Assembly (NCBI RefSeq): GCF_003591515.1 | Contig: NZ_QZCG01000012.1 | Location: 62,001 to 126,000 of the forward strand | Direction: 5' to 3' | DNA from: Paracoccus onubensis | GTDB taxonomy: Bacteria > Pseudomonadota > Alphaproteobacteria > Rhodobacterales > Rhodobacteraceae | Length of the DNA stretch: 64,000 nucleotides | In this document: one piece after another, positions 34,317-43,317 of the stretch | Layout of the letters: each line of letters starts with the position of its first letter | Numbering within the stretch: the first letter of the stretch is position 1 | Made by a program: the position numbers and the translations under genes | Notes under the pieces: model-generated | Database searches by the model: none | Told to the model about the DNA's origin: nothing | The model's input: only the letters and a program-made list of their open reading frames with translations

Positions 34317-36734
34317 ATGAGGATGAACTTACCCATCGACGATATCCTGGCCGAACTCCGCCAGGTCATTGCCGCGCATGGGCGCGCCGTTCTGGTCGCG
34401 CCCCCGGGGGCGGGCAAGACGACGCGGGTGCCTGTGGCCCTTATGGATCAGATCGCGGGACGGATCGTCATGCTCGAGCCGCGACGGCTGGCGGCGCGGG
34501 CCGCGGCCGAGCGCATGGCCGGTGAGTTGGGCGAAAAACCGGGCGAGCGGATCGGTTATCGGATCCGGGGCGAGGCTGTGCCGGGCAGCCGGATCGAGGT
34601 CGTGACCGAAGGCATCCTGACCCGGATGATCCAGTCGGATCCGTCGCTAAATGGGATCGGTTGCGTGATCTTCGATGAATTTCACGAACGCAACCTGAAC
34701 GCCGATCTGGGCCTTGCGCTTGTCTGGGAAGCCCGCGCCGCTCTGCGCGAGGATCTGGCGGTGCTGGTAATGTCGGCGACGCTGGATGCCGAACCCGTGG
34801 CGGCATTGCTGGACGATGCGCCGGTGCTGCGATCCGAGGGACGGGCGTTCGAGGTCACGACGCGCTGGCTGGACCGCCCCTTGCCTGCCCGCTTCCGGCT
34901 GAGCGACGAGGCGGCGCGGTTGATCCTGCAAGCCGAGACCGAGACCCGGGAGACCGGCGGTACTGTGCTGGCATTTCTGCCGGGCGAGGGCGAGATTCGC
35001 CGTGTCTCGGGCATGCTGGACGAAAGCGGTTGCGAGGTGCTGCCGTTATTCGGGGCGTTGGATGCAAAGGCCCAGCGTGCAGCTCTTGCGCCGCCGGGCA
35101 GGCGGCGGCGGATCGTGCTTGCGACCGCGATTGCCGAAACATCGCTGACCATCCCCGAGGTGCGGGTCGTCGTCGATGCCGGACGGGCGCGGCGGGCGCG
35201 TTTCGATCCCGGCAGCGGGATGTCGCGGTTGGTGACCGAACGTGTCAGCCGTGCCGAGGCCGATCAACGGCGCGGGCGGGCGGGCCGTGTCGCGCCCGGC
35301 ATCTGCTATCGGATGTGGGCGCGCGCCGAAGAGGGGGCATTGCCTGCATTCGCCCCGCCCGAGATCACGGTGGCGGATTTGGCCGGTCTGGCACTAGAGC
35401 TGGCCACATGGGGAGCGAAACCTGCAGAACTCGCGTTTCTGACTCCTCCGCCGGATGCCGCTTTGGCCGAGGCGCGGAATTTGCTCGCGGAACTGGGGGC
35501 GCTGGACGGGGCCGGGCGGATTACCGGACATGGCCGGCAACTGGCGCGGTTGCCGCTGCATCCCCGGCTGGCGCATATGCTGCTGCGGGCCGGGCGCGGG
35601 GCGGCAGAACTGGCGGCGCTGTTGTCTGATCGCGATCCGTTGCGTGGCGCGCCTGCCGATCTGACGCTGCGGCTGCATGCGATCCGCGATCCTGTGGGCT
35701 TTGCTGCACGATATCCGCATGATCTGCACCGGCCCGCCTTGAACCGCATCCGGGACGAGGCGAAGCGACTGCGGCGGCTGGTCCCGGGCGGTGACGTGAT
35801 GACGGTGGGCGCGATGGCGTCGCTGGCCTATCCGGACCGGATCGGGCAGCGACGCAAGGGCGAGGCGCCGCGCTTCGTTCTGTCGGGCGGCAAGGGCGCG
35901 GTTCTGGACGAGGGCGATCCTTTGGCCGGGCAGCGGCTGATCGTGGCCGTGGATCTGGACGGCGATCAGCGAGAGGCGCGGATACGCATGGCGGCGCCGG
36001 TGGATGAGGCAGATATCAGGGCGCTTTACGCCGGCCGGATCGAAACGGTCGAGCTTTGCGAATGGTCCCGGCGGGAAAACCGGGTGCTCGCCCGGCAGCA
36101 AGAGCGTCTGGGCGCCGTTATTCTGTCCGACCGGATCTGGCAGGATGCACCCGAGGGATCGGTGGCGCAGGCGGCGCTTGACGGATTGCGACAGGACGGT
36201 TTGCCTTGGACGCCTTCGGCCGCGCGGTTGCGCGCCCGGATTGCCCTTGTGGACGGGCTGGGGCCGGTGGATGATGCCAGTCTGCTGGCCGATGGTGCGT
36301 GGCTGTTGCCGTGGTTGGGAAGCGTGAAGACGCAGGCCGATCTGCGGCGACTGGATCTGACCGAGCCTCTGAAGGCACGGATCGGCTGGGATGGTCAGCA
36401 ACGTCTGGCCGCCGAGTTTCCGGCACATTTCGTCACGCCGCTGGGACGAAAAGTCCCGATCGATTACAATCACGAGGAACCCTCGATCGAGTTGCGATTG
36501 CAGGAATTGTTCGGCGTGACCCGCCATCCCGTCGTGGGTGGGCGTCCGCTGCGGATCAGCTTGCTGTCGCCAGGCGGCAAACCGGTGCAGGTGACGATGG
36601 ATCTGCCGGGATTCTGGGCATCGTCCTACAGCGATGTCCGCAAGGATATGCGCGGCCGTTATCCCCGGCATCCATGGCCGGAGGATCCGACCGACGCGCT
36701 GCCGACGACAAGGGCGAAGCCGCGGGGGCGGTGA
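34317..36734 (+). CDS. hrpB: ATP-dependent RNA helicase HrpB
   Basis: An 805-residue DEAH-family helicase. Walker A GAGKTT is at 31-36, the Walker B variant DEFH at 120-123, motif III is SAT, and motif VI reads QRRGRAGR. The HrpB-specific C-terminal region (DUF/HrpB_C) is present with WPEDPTDALPT near the end. The role of HrpB in bacteria is poorly defined. Start is taken as ATG 34317; an ATG at 34323 has slightly better upstream purines. It ends 27 bases from the convergent acyl-CoA dehydrogenase. Confidence 0.94.
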   Translation: MRMNLPIDDILAELRQVIAAHGRAVLVAPPGAGKTTRVPVALMDQIAGRIVMLEPRRLAARAAAERMAGELGEKPGERIGYRIRGEAVPGSRIEVVTEGILTRMIQSDPSLNGIGCVIFDEFHERNLNADLGLALVWEARAALREDLAVLVMSATLDAEPVAALLDDAPVLRSEGRAFEVTTRWLDRPLPARFRLSDEAARLILQAETETRETGGTVLAFLPGEGEIRRVSGMLDESGCEVLPLFGALDAKAQRAALAPPGRRRRIVLATAIAETSLTIPEVRVVVDAGRARRARFDPGSGMSRLVTERVSRAEADQRRGRAGRVAPGICYRMWARAEEGALPAFAPPEITVADLAGLALELATWGAKPAELAFLTPPPDAALAEARNLLAELGALDGAGRITGHGRQLARLPLHPRLAHMLLRAGRGAAELAALLSDRDPLRGAPADLTLRLHAIRDPVGFAARYPHDLHRPALNRIRDEAKRLRRLVPGGDVMTVGAMASLAYPDRIGQRRKGEAPRFVLSGGKGAVLDEGDPLAGQRLIVAVDLDGDQREARIRMAAPVDEADIRALYAGRIETVELCEWSRRENRVLARQQERLGAVILSDRIWQDAPEGSVAQAALDGLRQDGLPWTPSAARLRARIALVDGLGPVDDASLLADGAWLLPWLGSVKTQADLRRLDLTEPLKARIGWDGQQRLAAEFPAHFVTPLGRKVPIDYNHEEPSIELRLQELFGVTRHPVVGGRPLRISLLSPGGKPVQVTMDLPGFWASSYSDVRKDMRGRYPRHPWPEDPTDALPTTRAKPRGR

Positions 36735-36761
36735 AGCTGTGCCCGGCAGCGACGCAAATTC

Positions 36762-38453
36762 CTATATGTCAAGAATGTCGGCGACCGGGCTTTCCTCATC
36801 CTCGGGCAAGGCCAGCGGATCGCGCGCAGCCAGCTTGTGCCGCAAGACCTCATGCGCAAGGCACAACCGCGCATCGGCGCCGGCCATGCCAAGCGATGTC
36901 AGCCTTGCGCTTTCCCATGCCATGATACAGGCGGATGTGGCGTTATAGACGGCAGTTGCCGCGCGCCGTGTCTCGGCCTCCCGCGCGGGGTTTTCAGCGA
37001 CGGCTTGCAGCAATGCGGCGGCGCGGTGATAAGCTCCGGTCAAATCCGTCAACGGTCCCAGTATCGACGCGGCTTCTTTCATCAGATCATCGATATAGCC
37101 GGATAACGCGCTAAGCGCATCCTCGCGCCGTGCCGCCCGGGCGACATCGAGGGCGACGATATTGCTGGTTCCCTCCCATATCGAGCCCAGATGCGCGTCG
37201 CGCAATACGCGGGCATCCGACCATTCCTCGATATAGCCGCAACCGCCCCGCACCTCCATCGCGTCACCTGCCACCTTGCGGGCGTCGCGGCAGGTCCGGA
37301 ATTTGATCAGCGGAGTGAGAATGCGCAGCACCCGCGTCATGGCGGTATCGTCCCGGTCGGAGGCTTCAAGGACATGGGCGGTGTGAAACACCATCGCGCG
37401 CCCCTGTTCGGCCGTGACCAGAAGCTTGGCCAACTGCCGGCGCATCAGCGGCAGGTCCGCCAGCCGCTTGCCGAAGGCGCTGCGATTGCGGGCGATGAAC
37501 AGCGTCTCGTTCACCGAGCGCCGCATAAGTCCGGCGGAACGCACGCCGTTCGCAAGGCGCGACATGTTGATCATATCGGTCATCTGTTTGAAGCCCTGAC
37601 CCGCTTCGCCGACCAGATAGGCAGTTGCGCCTTCGAGTGTGATTTCACCGCTGGCCATCGATCGGGTGCCCAGCTTGTCCTTGAGCCGTAAGATGCGATA
37701 GGCATTGCGGCTGCCATCGGGCAAAATTCGTGGCAACAGGAACAGGGACAGGCCGCGCGTGCCCGCGCCGCCATTCCCGGGCCGGGCCAGCACCATCGCA
37801 AGCGCCGCATCCGGATTCGAGCAGAACCACTTGTCGCCGTAAAGCCGCCATTCGCCGTCGACCTTGCGGGCCGTGGTCTCGATCGACCCGACATCCGAGC
37901 CCGCCATCTGTTCGGTCATGAACATCGCGCCTTGAAAAAGCTGATCCACGTCCTGGCTGGTCAGCCGGTCGAAATAGGTTGAAACCAGTTCGTCCGAGCC
38001 GAAACGGGTCAGCGTCCGGGTCAGCGAGTCGGTCATGGATAACGGGCAGCAAAGCCCGAATTCGGATTGCACGAACAGATAGACCAGCGCGTATTTGACC
38101 AATGGCGGAAGTTTTTCCTTTGCACCGAACACGCCGCCGCGATGGGACATGGCGGCAAGTCCGAATTCACCGAAGGCGATCCTTTCGAGTTCCTCATAGG
38201 CCGGGTGTTTCTCGATCCGCTCATCGGCAGCTCCGTTTCGGGCGCGGATATGAAGCTTCGGAGGATTCCGGTCGGCGGCAAGGGCAAGCTGTTCCAGCCT
38301 GTCATTCACCATGGCTCCCATACGATCCAGTTGCGGCAGGGCGAGTTCGAGGAACCCGGAGGGCAGGTAGATTTTCAGAAGCTCTGCCATGACGGGGTCG
38401 TTCCGGAACGCGTTCATTCCGGTGCTGTCGGGGATGTTCTGATGAAGCTTCAT
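36762..38453 (-). CDS. AidB-like acyl-CoA dehydrogenase
   Basis: A 563-residue flavoprotein, longer than the usual 380-390 residues of acyl-CoA dehydrogenases and of AidB/ACAD11 size class. FAD-binding segments are MTEQMAGSDVGS and WFCSNPDA; the C-terminal core has RGGCGYIEEWSDARVLRDAHLGSIWEGTSNI (quoted in parts: RGGCGYIEEW and IWEGTSNIVAL), with Glu of WEGT in the catalytic-base position. AidB itself is a DNA-protecting protein; others in this class oxidise acyl-CoAs. The ATG at 38453 follows AGAGGAC. It is divergent from the CoA-degradation operon and may share its regulation, which favours a metabolic role. Confidence 0.9.
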   Translation of the reverse strand: MKLHQNIPDSTGMNAFRNDPVMAELLKIYLPSGFLELALPQLDRMGAMVNDRLEQLALAADRNPPKLHIRARNGAADERIEKHPAYEELERIAFGEFGLAAMSHRGGVFGAKEKLPPLVKYALVYLFVQSEFGLCCPLSMTDSLTRTLTRFGSDELVSTYFDRLTSQDVDQLFQGAMFMTEQMAGSDVGSIETTARKVDGEWRLYGDKWFCSNPDAALAMVLARPGNGGAGTRGLSLFLLPRILPDGSRNAYRILRLKDKLGTRSMASGEITLEGATAYLVGEAGQGFKQMTDMINMSRLANGVRSAGLMRRSVNETLFIARNRSAFGKRLADLPLMRRQLAKLLVTAEQGRAMVFHTAHVLEASDRDDTAMTRVLRILTPLIKFRTCRDARKVAGDAMEVRGGCGYIEEWSDARVLRDAHLGSIWEGTSNIVALDVARAARREDALSALSGYIDDLMKEAASILGPLTDLTGAYHRAAALLQAVAENPAREAETRRAATAVYNATSACIMAWESARLTSLGMAGADARLCLAHEVLRHKLAARDPLALPEDEESPVADILDI

Positions 38454-38504
38454 GGATTGTCCTCTCCTGCGATGACACTGCGCGACTTGTTAAGAAATGC
38501 CTAT

Positions 38505-38519
38505 TCGGCATGGCTGCTA
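38505..38519. promoter_or_regulatory. Short inverted repeat in the divergent promoter region
   Basis: The intergenic segment between the AidB-like gene and the operon contains ATGCC and GGCAT arms with a 5-base gap (around 38496-38514), followed by two TGCA tetramers near 38529-38537. Arms are short and could be chance. No regulator is encoded beside it. Confidence 0.2.
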
Positions 38520-38594
38520 TTTCTAACATGCATTTGCACAATAGCTTATCCCCCGACATCATTCAGGTGAAGGAAAATTTCCGTGGGAGGGGAG

Positions 38595-38963
38595 ATGGCT
38601 CAGAACAAGCCGGGTCCGCAAAGGGCCTTCGAAGCCTATCTGGCCGAGGGCAGATTCATGCTTCAGCGGTCCCGCTCGACCGGAAAGCATTTGTTCTGGC
38701 CGCGGGTTCTGGTTCCGGGATCGGGCGAGGATGATCTGGAATGGGTGCCCGCATCGGGGCTTGGTCATATCTATTCGATTACGGTGAATCGGGCGCGTTC
38801 CGGCGATTACAACGTCGCATTGATCGATCTTGATGAAGGGCCGCGCATGATGGCGACCGTGACTGGCGCCGAAACCGCCGCAATCGGCAGCCGGGTGCGT
38901 GCGCGGATAGAGAGCGGAGAGGTTCCGCGCGTGGTGTTCGATCCAATCTCGGAGGATGCGTGA
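38595..38963 (+). CDS. DUF35/OB-fold acyl-CoA-associated protein with lost zinc ribbon
   Basis: A 122-residue protein of the DUF35 family, which normally combines a four-cysteine zinc ribbon with an OB fold. The layout is kept: a helix FEAYLAEGRFML, the ribbon region QRSRSTGKHLFWPRVLVPG, then the OB fold from GLGHIYSITVNRA to PRVVFDPI. The expected C-x-x-C-G and P-R-x-x-C-P-x-C cysteines read S-x-x-T-G and P-R-V-L-V-P-G-S, so all four ligands are gone; the protein has no cysteine. DUF35 proteins partner thiolase-like enzymes, and the next gene is one. The ATG at 38595 follows GGGAGGGGAG. Confidence 0.85.
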   Translation: MAQNKPGPQRAFEAYLAEGRFMLQRSRSTGKHLFWPRVLVPGSGEDDLEWVPASGLGHIYSITVNRARSGDYNVALIDLDEGPRMMATVTGAETAAIGSRVRARIESGEVPRVVFDPISEDA

Positions 38964-40114
38964 TGGCACATCCGATCAGGGGACGGACCGCGATCGTGGG
39001 CATGGCAACCGCCGGTATTGGCGAAGCTCCGGGTTTTTCGGGTATCGAGCTTCTGGCGCAAGCCACGCTTGGGGCGCTGGCGGATGCCGGACTGAAAATC
39101 CCCGATATCGACGGAATATTCGCCGCCACGAGCACGCATGCCTTTCCCAGCATGAGCGTAGCGGAATATCTGGGTGTTAAGCCAAGGTATTTCGACAGCA
39201 CCAATATCGGAGGTTCCAGCTTCGAGATGCATCTGTTGCAGGCCTCGCTGGCCATCGAGGCGGGCCTGTGCGACGTGGCATTGATCTGCTACGGCTCGAA
39301 CCAGCGGACGGCAGGCGGACGGCTGGTATCGATGTCCGAGCCGCAATGGCACGAAACCGCGTATAACCCCCGCCATCCGATCACGGCCTATGCCCTGGCG
39401 GCGGCGCGGCACATGCATGAATATGGCACCAGCCGCGAACAGCTTGCCGATGTCGCGGTTGCGGCGCGGGGCTGGGCCAATCTGAACCCCGAGGCATTCG
39501 CGCGCGGCCCGCTGACGCGCGAGGATGTGCTGGGCAGCCGAATGATCTCGGATCCCCTGACCAAAGGGGATTGCTGTCTTGTCACCGATGGCGCGGCGGC
39601 CTGTCTTCTTGTCAGTGCCGACCGGGCGAAGGATTTCCCACAGAAGCCGGTCTATTTTCTTGGAGGAGCGGGGGCGAACTGGCACAGATCCATCGTTGCC
39701 ATGCCCGATCTGACGGTGACGGCGGCTTCCGAAAGCGGGCCGCGCGCCTTCGACATGGCGGGCCTGACACATGGCGATGTCGATCTGGTAATGCTTTACG
39801 ACGCCTTTACCATCAACACGATCCTGTTTCTTGAAGATCTCGGTTTTTGCCCCAAGGGCGAAGGCGGGCGTTTCGTCGAGGGCGGGCGCATCGCACCCGG
39901 CGGCGAGTTGGCGGTGAATACCAATGGCGGCGGGCTGTCCTGCGTGCATCCCGGCATGTATGGCATGTTTCTGATCGCGGAAGCCGTCGCGCAAATCCGC
40001 GGCGCAGCCGGGAAGCGGCAGTTGCAGCAGGCCGATATCGCGCTTCTCCACGGAAATGGCGGCACGTTGTCCAGTCAGGTCACGGCGTTTCTGGGTTCTG
40101 AAAATGCGATATGA
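38963..40114 (+). CDS. Thiolase-like / lipid-transfer (Ltp2/SCP-x) family protein
   Basis: A 383-residue thiolase-fold protein. At the place of the nucleophilic cysteine in thiolases it has NIGGSSFEMHL (81-91), with glycine and serine only, as in lipid-transfer-type members and steroid side-chain aldolases such as Ltp2. The conserved YDAFTINTI and NTNGGGLSCVHPGMYG segments and the final LLHGNGGTLSS are present. Its ATG shares one base with the preceding DUF35 stop (TGATG). In Mycobacterium, Ltp2 works with a DUF35 partner to cleave a C-C bond by retro-aldol reaction; the same here is inference. Confidence 0.85.
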   Translation: MAHPIRGRTAIVGMATAGIGEAPGFSGIELLAQATLGALADAGLKIPDIDGIFAATSTHAFPSMSVAEYLGVKPRYFDSTNIGGSSFEMHLLQASLAIEAGLCDVALICYGSNQRTAGGRLVSMSEPQWHETAYNPRHPITAYALAAARHMHEYGTSREQLADVAVAARGWANLNPEAFARGPLTREDVLGSRMISDPLTKGDCCLVTDGAAACLLVSADRAKDFPQKPVYFLGGAGANWHRSIVAMPDLTVTAASESGPRAFDMAGLTHGDVDLVMLYDAFTINTILFLEDLGFCPKGEGGRFVEGGRIAPGGELAVNTNGGGLSCVHPGMYGMFLIAEAVAQIRGAAGKRQLQQADIALLHGNGGTLSSQVTAFLGSENAI

Positions 40115-42209
40115 TTTCAATGAACTCTCCCAATTGCTGGAACCTCGCTCGGTCGCAATCATCGGGGCTTCCGCCGATCCGACCCGTATCGGCGGAAGAC
40201 CGATCGCGACGATGCTGAAAGCGGGATATGGCGGGCGCATATTGCCGGTAAATCCCAATCGGGACGAGATTCAGGGTCTGACATGCTATTCGGATATCGA
40301 GACCCTGCCCGAAGCACCCGAGGCGGCTATCGTCGCCGTTCCCGCCCGTGCTGCAGTGGATGTCGTCGATGCGCTTGGGCGGCAGGGCTGCAAGATGATC
40401 ACAATGTTCACCGCGGGCTTTGCGGAACTGGGCAGGGAGGGGCGCGGGGAACAGGACCGGCTGACCGGTATCGCCCGGCAATACGGGATGCGCCTGCTGG
40501 GACCCAATACGCTTGGCTGCTGGAATGTCGATATCGGTTATTTCGGCAGTTTCACGTCATCGCTGGATCTGGGTTTCCCGCTGGCGGGCAATATCGGCAT
40601 GGCAAGCCAGTCTGGGGCGTTCGGCACACATCTTGCCGCTGTGGCGCGACGGCGGGGGATTGGCGTGCCGATCCTTGTGACGACGGGAAACGAGGCTGAC
40701 ATCACGGTTGCCGACGCCATCGGCTGGATGGCGCAAAGCGACCGGATCGATGTCATCTGCGCCTATCAGGAGGGTTTCAGCGATCCCGACAGGATGCTGG
40801 CCGCCCTGAATGCGGCGCGCAATGCGGATAAACCGGTTTTTATTCTCAAAAGCGGGCGCAGCGAGGTCGGTGGCCGCGCGGCAACATCTCATACGGCCTC
40901 GATGACGGGCGATGATGCCGTCGCGGACGAGATTTTGCGCGCCCATGGCGCCATACGGGTCTGCGATACTGAGCAGATGCTGGATTTCGCCTATGTCGCG
41001 CGCAAGCGGATCTATCCTGCGGAAAACAGCCTTGGCGTCGTGACCGTTTCGGGCGGCGCGGGTATCGTGGCCAGCGACGAAGCCGAGCAGCAGGAACTGC
41101 CGATGCCGCCGATGCCCGAAGACGCACAGGCCGAACTGCGCGCGCTTCTGCCCTTTTGTGCGCCGGTCAATCCCGTCGATTGTACGGCGCAGGCATTGAA
41201 TGATCTGAGCCTGTTTCAGAAATTTACCCATGCGGCACTGGCAAAGGGTGGCTATGCCTCGGTGATCTGCTTCGCCACCACGGTCGCGGGCAGTGCGGCC
41301 ATCGCACCGCGGTTTCTTGAGGCCCTGGCCCCTTTGCGGAAGGAATTTCCCGACCGGCTGATCGTGATCTGTGCGGTGGCGCCTCCGGATATCGTCAAGC
41401 GATACGAAGATGCGGGATTTCTTGTTTTTGAAGACCCATGTCGGGCGACGCGGGCGCTGGCGGCAATGGGGCGTGTGGGCAAGGCCCTGACGATGACCGC
41501 CGCGGTGAGACAAGCCGTTCCGGAGATTCCGCTGCCTCCGACCACGCCAGATGAATTTCAGGCCAAGGCGTTACTATCGGCGGCAGGCATCCAGATTTCC
41601 GCCGAACGGCTTGTACATGACAGCGAGCAGGCCAGGGCCGCCGCGCAGGAGATCGGCTTTCCGGTGGTAATGAAGATCGTGTCACCCGATATCCTGCATA
41701 AATCGGATATCGGCGGGGTCATGCTGAATATCGGCAGTTCGGACGAGGCCGCTTCTGCCTATCACAAGCTGATCGCTGTCGCGCGGAAACATCACTCCGA
41801 TGCCCGGATCAGCGGTGTTCTGGTGGCGCCGCAGATCACCGGTGGCGTCGAGTGTTTCATGGGCATCAGCCGTGATCCGTCATTCGGCGCGATGGCGGCA
41901 TTCGGGTTGGGCGGCATTTTCGTCGAATTGCTGCACGATATCGCGCTGCGGCAATGTCCGTTCGACGAGGTCGCCGCGCGTGAGATGATTCTGTCCATCC
42001 GGGGCGCGCCGATCCTGACCGGCGCACGCGGGCGCGCGCCTGTCGATCTGGACGCCTTGGCGCGAAGCTTGTCTCGTCTTTCGGTATTTGCTGCCGGCGC
42101 GGGGTCGCGGCTGGTATCCGTCGATCTCAACCCGGTGCTGGCCTTGCCGGAAGGCGAGGGCGCGGTCGCGCTGGATGCCGTGATCGAGCTGGAGGAGGCG
42201 GAACCATGA
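40104..42209 (+). CDS. NDP-forming acyl-CoA synthetase (acetate-CoA ligase family)
   Basis: A 701-residue fused NDP-forming ligase. Residues 1-130 form the CoA-binding Rossmann domain (PRSVAIIGASADPTRIGGR, PVNPN), followed by ligase-CoA domains with MASQSGAFGTH and LKSGRSEVGGRAATSHTAS (the latter carrying the phosphohistidine region), and an ATP-grasp domain in the last 220 residues (FPVVMKIVSPDILHKSDIGGV, in parts). It would activate an organic acid to its CoA ester using ATP. Start ATG 40104 lies inside the end of the thiolase-like gene (11-base overlap). Its place in the operon suggests it activates the pathway's substrate. Confidence 0.9.
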   Translation: MRYDFNELSQLLEPRSVAIIGASADPTRIGGRPIATMLKAGYGGRILPVNPNRDEIQGLTCYSDIETLPEAPEAAIVAVPARAAVDVVDALGRQGCKMITMFTAGFAELGREGRGEQDRLTGIARQYGMRLLGPNTLGCWNVDIGYFGSFTSSLDLGFPLAGNIGMASQSGAFGTHLAAVARRRGIGVPILVTTGNEADITVADAIGWMAQSDRIDVICAYQEGFSDPDRMLAALNAARNADKPVFILKSGRSEVGGRAATSHTASMTGDDAVADEILRAHGAIRVCDTEQMLDFAYVARKRIYPAENSLGVVTVSGGAGIVASDEAEQQELPMPPMPEDAQAELRALLPFCAPVNPVDCTAQALNDLSLFQKFTHAALAKGGYASVICFATTVAGSAAIAPRFLEALAPLRKEFPDRLIVICAVAPPDIVKRYEDAGFLVFEDPCRATRALAAMGRVGKALTMTAAVRQAVPEIPLPPTTPDEFQAKALLSAAGIQISAERLVHDSEQARAAAQEIGFPVVMKIVSPDILHKSDIGGVMLNIGSSDEAASAYHKLIAVARKHHSDARISGVLVAPQITGGVECFMGISRDPSFGAMAAFGLGGIFVELLHDIALRQCPFDEVAAREMILSIRGAPILTGARGRAPVDLDALARSLSRLSVFAAGAGSRLVSVDLNPVLALPEGEGAVALDAVIELEEAEP

Positions 42210-43264
42210 ATGACGCGCTGCACCCGGACGATCTGGATCGACAACAGCAGTTGCGCATGCTGATCGAAAGCGCAAAGGGAATCGCGCCGCGGCATGGCGA
42301 TTTCACGCGACTGCGCGGCTTGCGGTTCTCGCAGCCGGGATTTGACCGGGATGTCTGGACCCGGATCGCGGAAATGGGTTGGCTGGGCTTGCGCCTGCCC
42401 GAAAATGCCGGGGGCGCAGGTCTTGGGATGCTGGAATATGCCGCGCTTGCGACCGAGGCGGGGGCGGCATTGCTGCCCGAACCGTTTATCGAGGTGCAGC
42501 TTGCCATCGACATGATGGGTGCGGCCACGCCGCCCTCGGTTTTCGCTGGTGACGAGATCATCCTGCCGGCATGGGCCAGTGATCCTGATGGGCTTGGCTT
42601 TGATGGCGGCGTAATCGTCGGCAGGGGTGGACGGTTAAGTGGCGAAAAACGCTTCGTTCCGATGGGCGCTGCGGCTGACCGCGTCGCGGTTGCGACGAAT
42701 GCGGGCATTTTCCTTGCCGCCATGGATCAGGTCGGCATTCAGACATTGCCGCTGCAGGATGGCGGTCATGCCGCGACCTTCCATTTCGAGTGCTGTCCGG
42801 CAACCCCGCTGGAAGGCGATCCGCGCCCGGCGCTTGAGGCCGCGACAGTTGCGAATGCGGCATATCTTCTGGGTGTAATGGAGCGGGCTTTTGATATTAC
42901 GCTGGAATATCTGGGGACCCGCCGGCAATTTGACCGGCTGATCGGCAGTTTTCAGGTGCTTCAGCATCGCGCCGTGGATCTGAAGATACAGATCGAGATT
43001 ACCCGTGCCGTCATCCGGGACGCCTGTGTCGCGCTTGATGGTGGTAATGACGCTCAAACCGCTGTTTCACGCGCCAAGACCCGCGCCGCCGAAGCGGCAA
43101 TGCTGGTGACAAGGCAGGCGATCCAAATGCATGGGGCGATCGGCTACACCGATGAGGCCGATATCGGGCTGTTTCTGCGCAAGGCGCTGACCATCGGCAA
43201 CCGCTATGGCTCTGCGTCCTGGCATCGCGCCCGACATGCTGCGTTAACGGAAAGAGATATGTGA
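42206..43264 (+). CDS. Acyl-CoA dehydrogenase, short subunit type
   Basis: A 352-residue acyl-CoA dehydrogenase homologue. The N-terminal helical domain has MGWLGLRLPENAGGAGLGML, and the C-terminal domain has RRQFDRLIGSFQVLQHRAVDL and MHGAIGYTDEADIGLFLRKA. The middle beta domain is shortened compared with the standard family. Paired, unequal dehydrogenase genes next to thiolase-like genes form alpha2beta2 heterotetramers in steroid degradation (ChsE type). The ATG overlaps the ligase stop by four bases. Which of the two paired subunits carries the catalytic base is not settled by eye. Confidence 0.88.
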   Translation: MNDALHPDDLDRQQQLRMLIESAKGIAPRHGDFTRLRGLRFSQPGFDRDVWTRIAEMGWLGLRLPENAGGAGLGMLEYAALATEAGAALLPEPFIEVQLAIDMMGAATPPSVFAGDEIILPAWASDPDGLGFDGGVIVGRGGRLSGEKRFVPMGAAADRVAVATNAGIFLAAMDQVGIQTLPLQDGGHAATFHFECCPATPLEGDPRPALEAATVANAAYLLGVMERAFDITLEYLGTRRQFDRLIGSFQVLQHRAVDLKIQIEITRAVIRDACVALDGGNDAQTAVSRAKTRAAEAAMLVTRQAIQMHGAIGYTDEADIGLFLRKALTIGNRYGSASWHRARHAALTERDM

Positions 43265-43317
43265 TGGCCGATGATCTCTTACATGCAATCCCGTTTCAGG
43301 ACCCGTGGAGGATTTGA

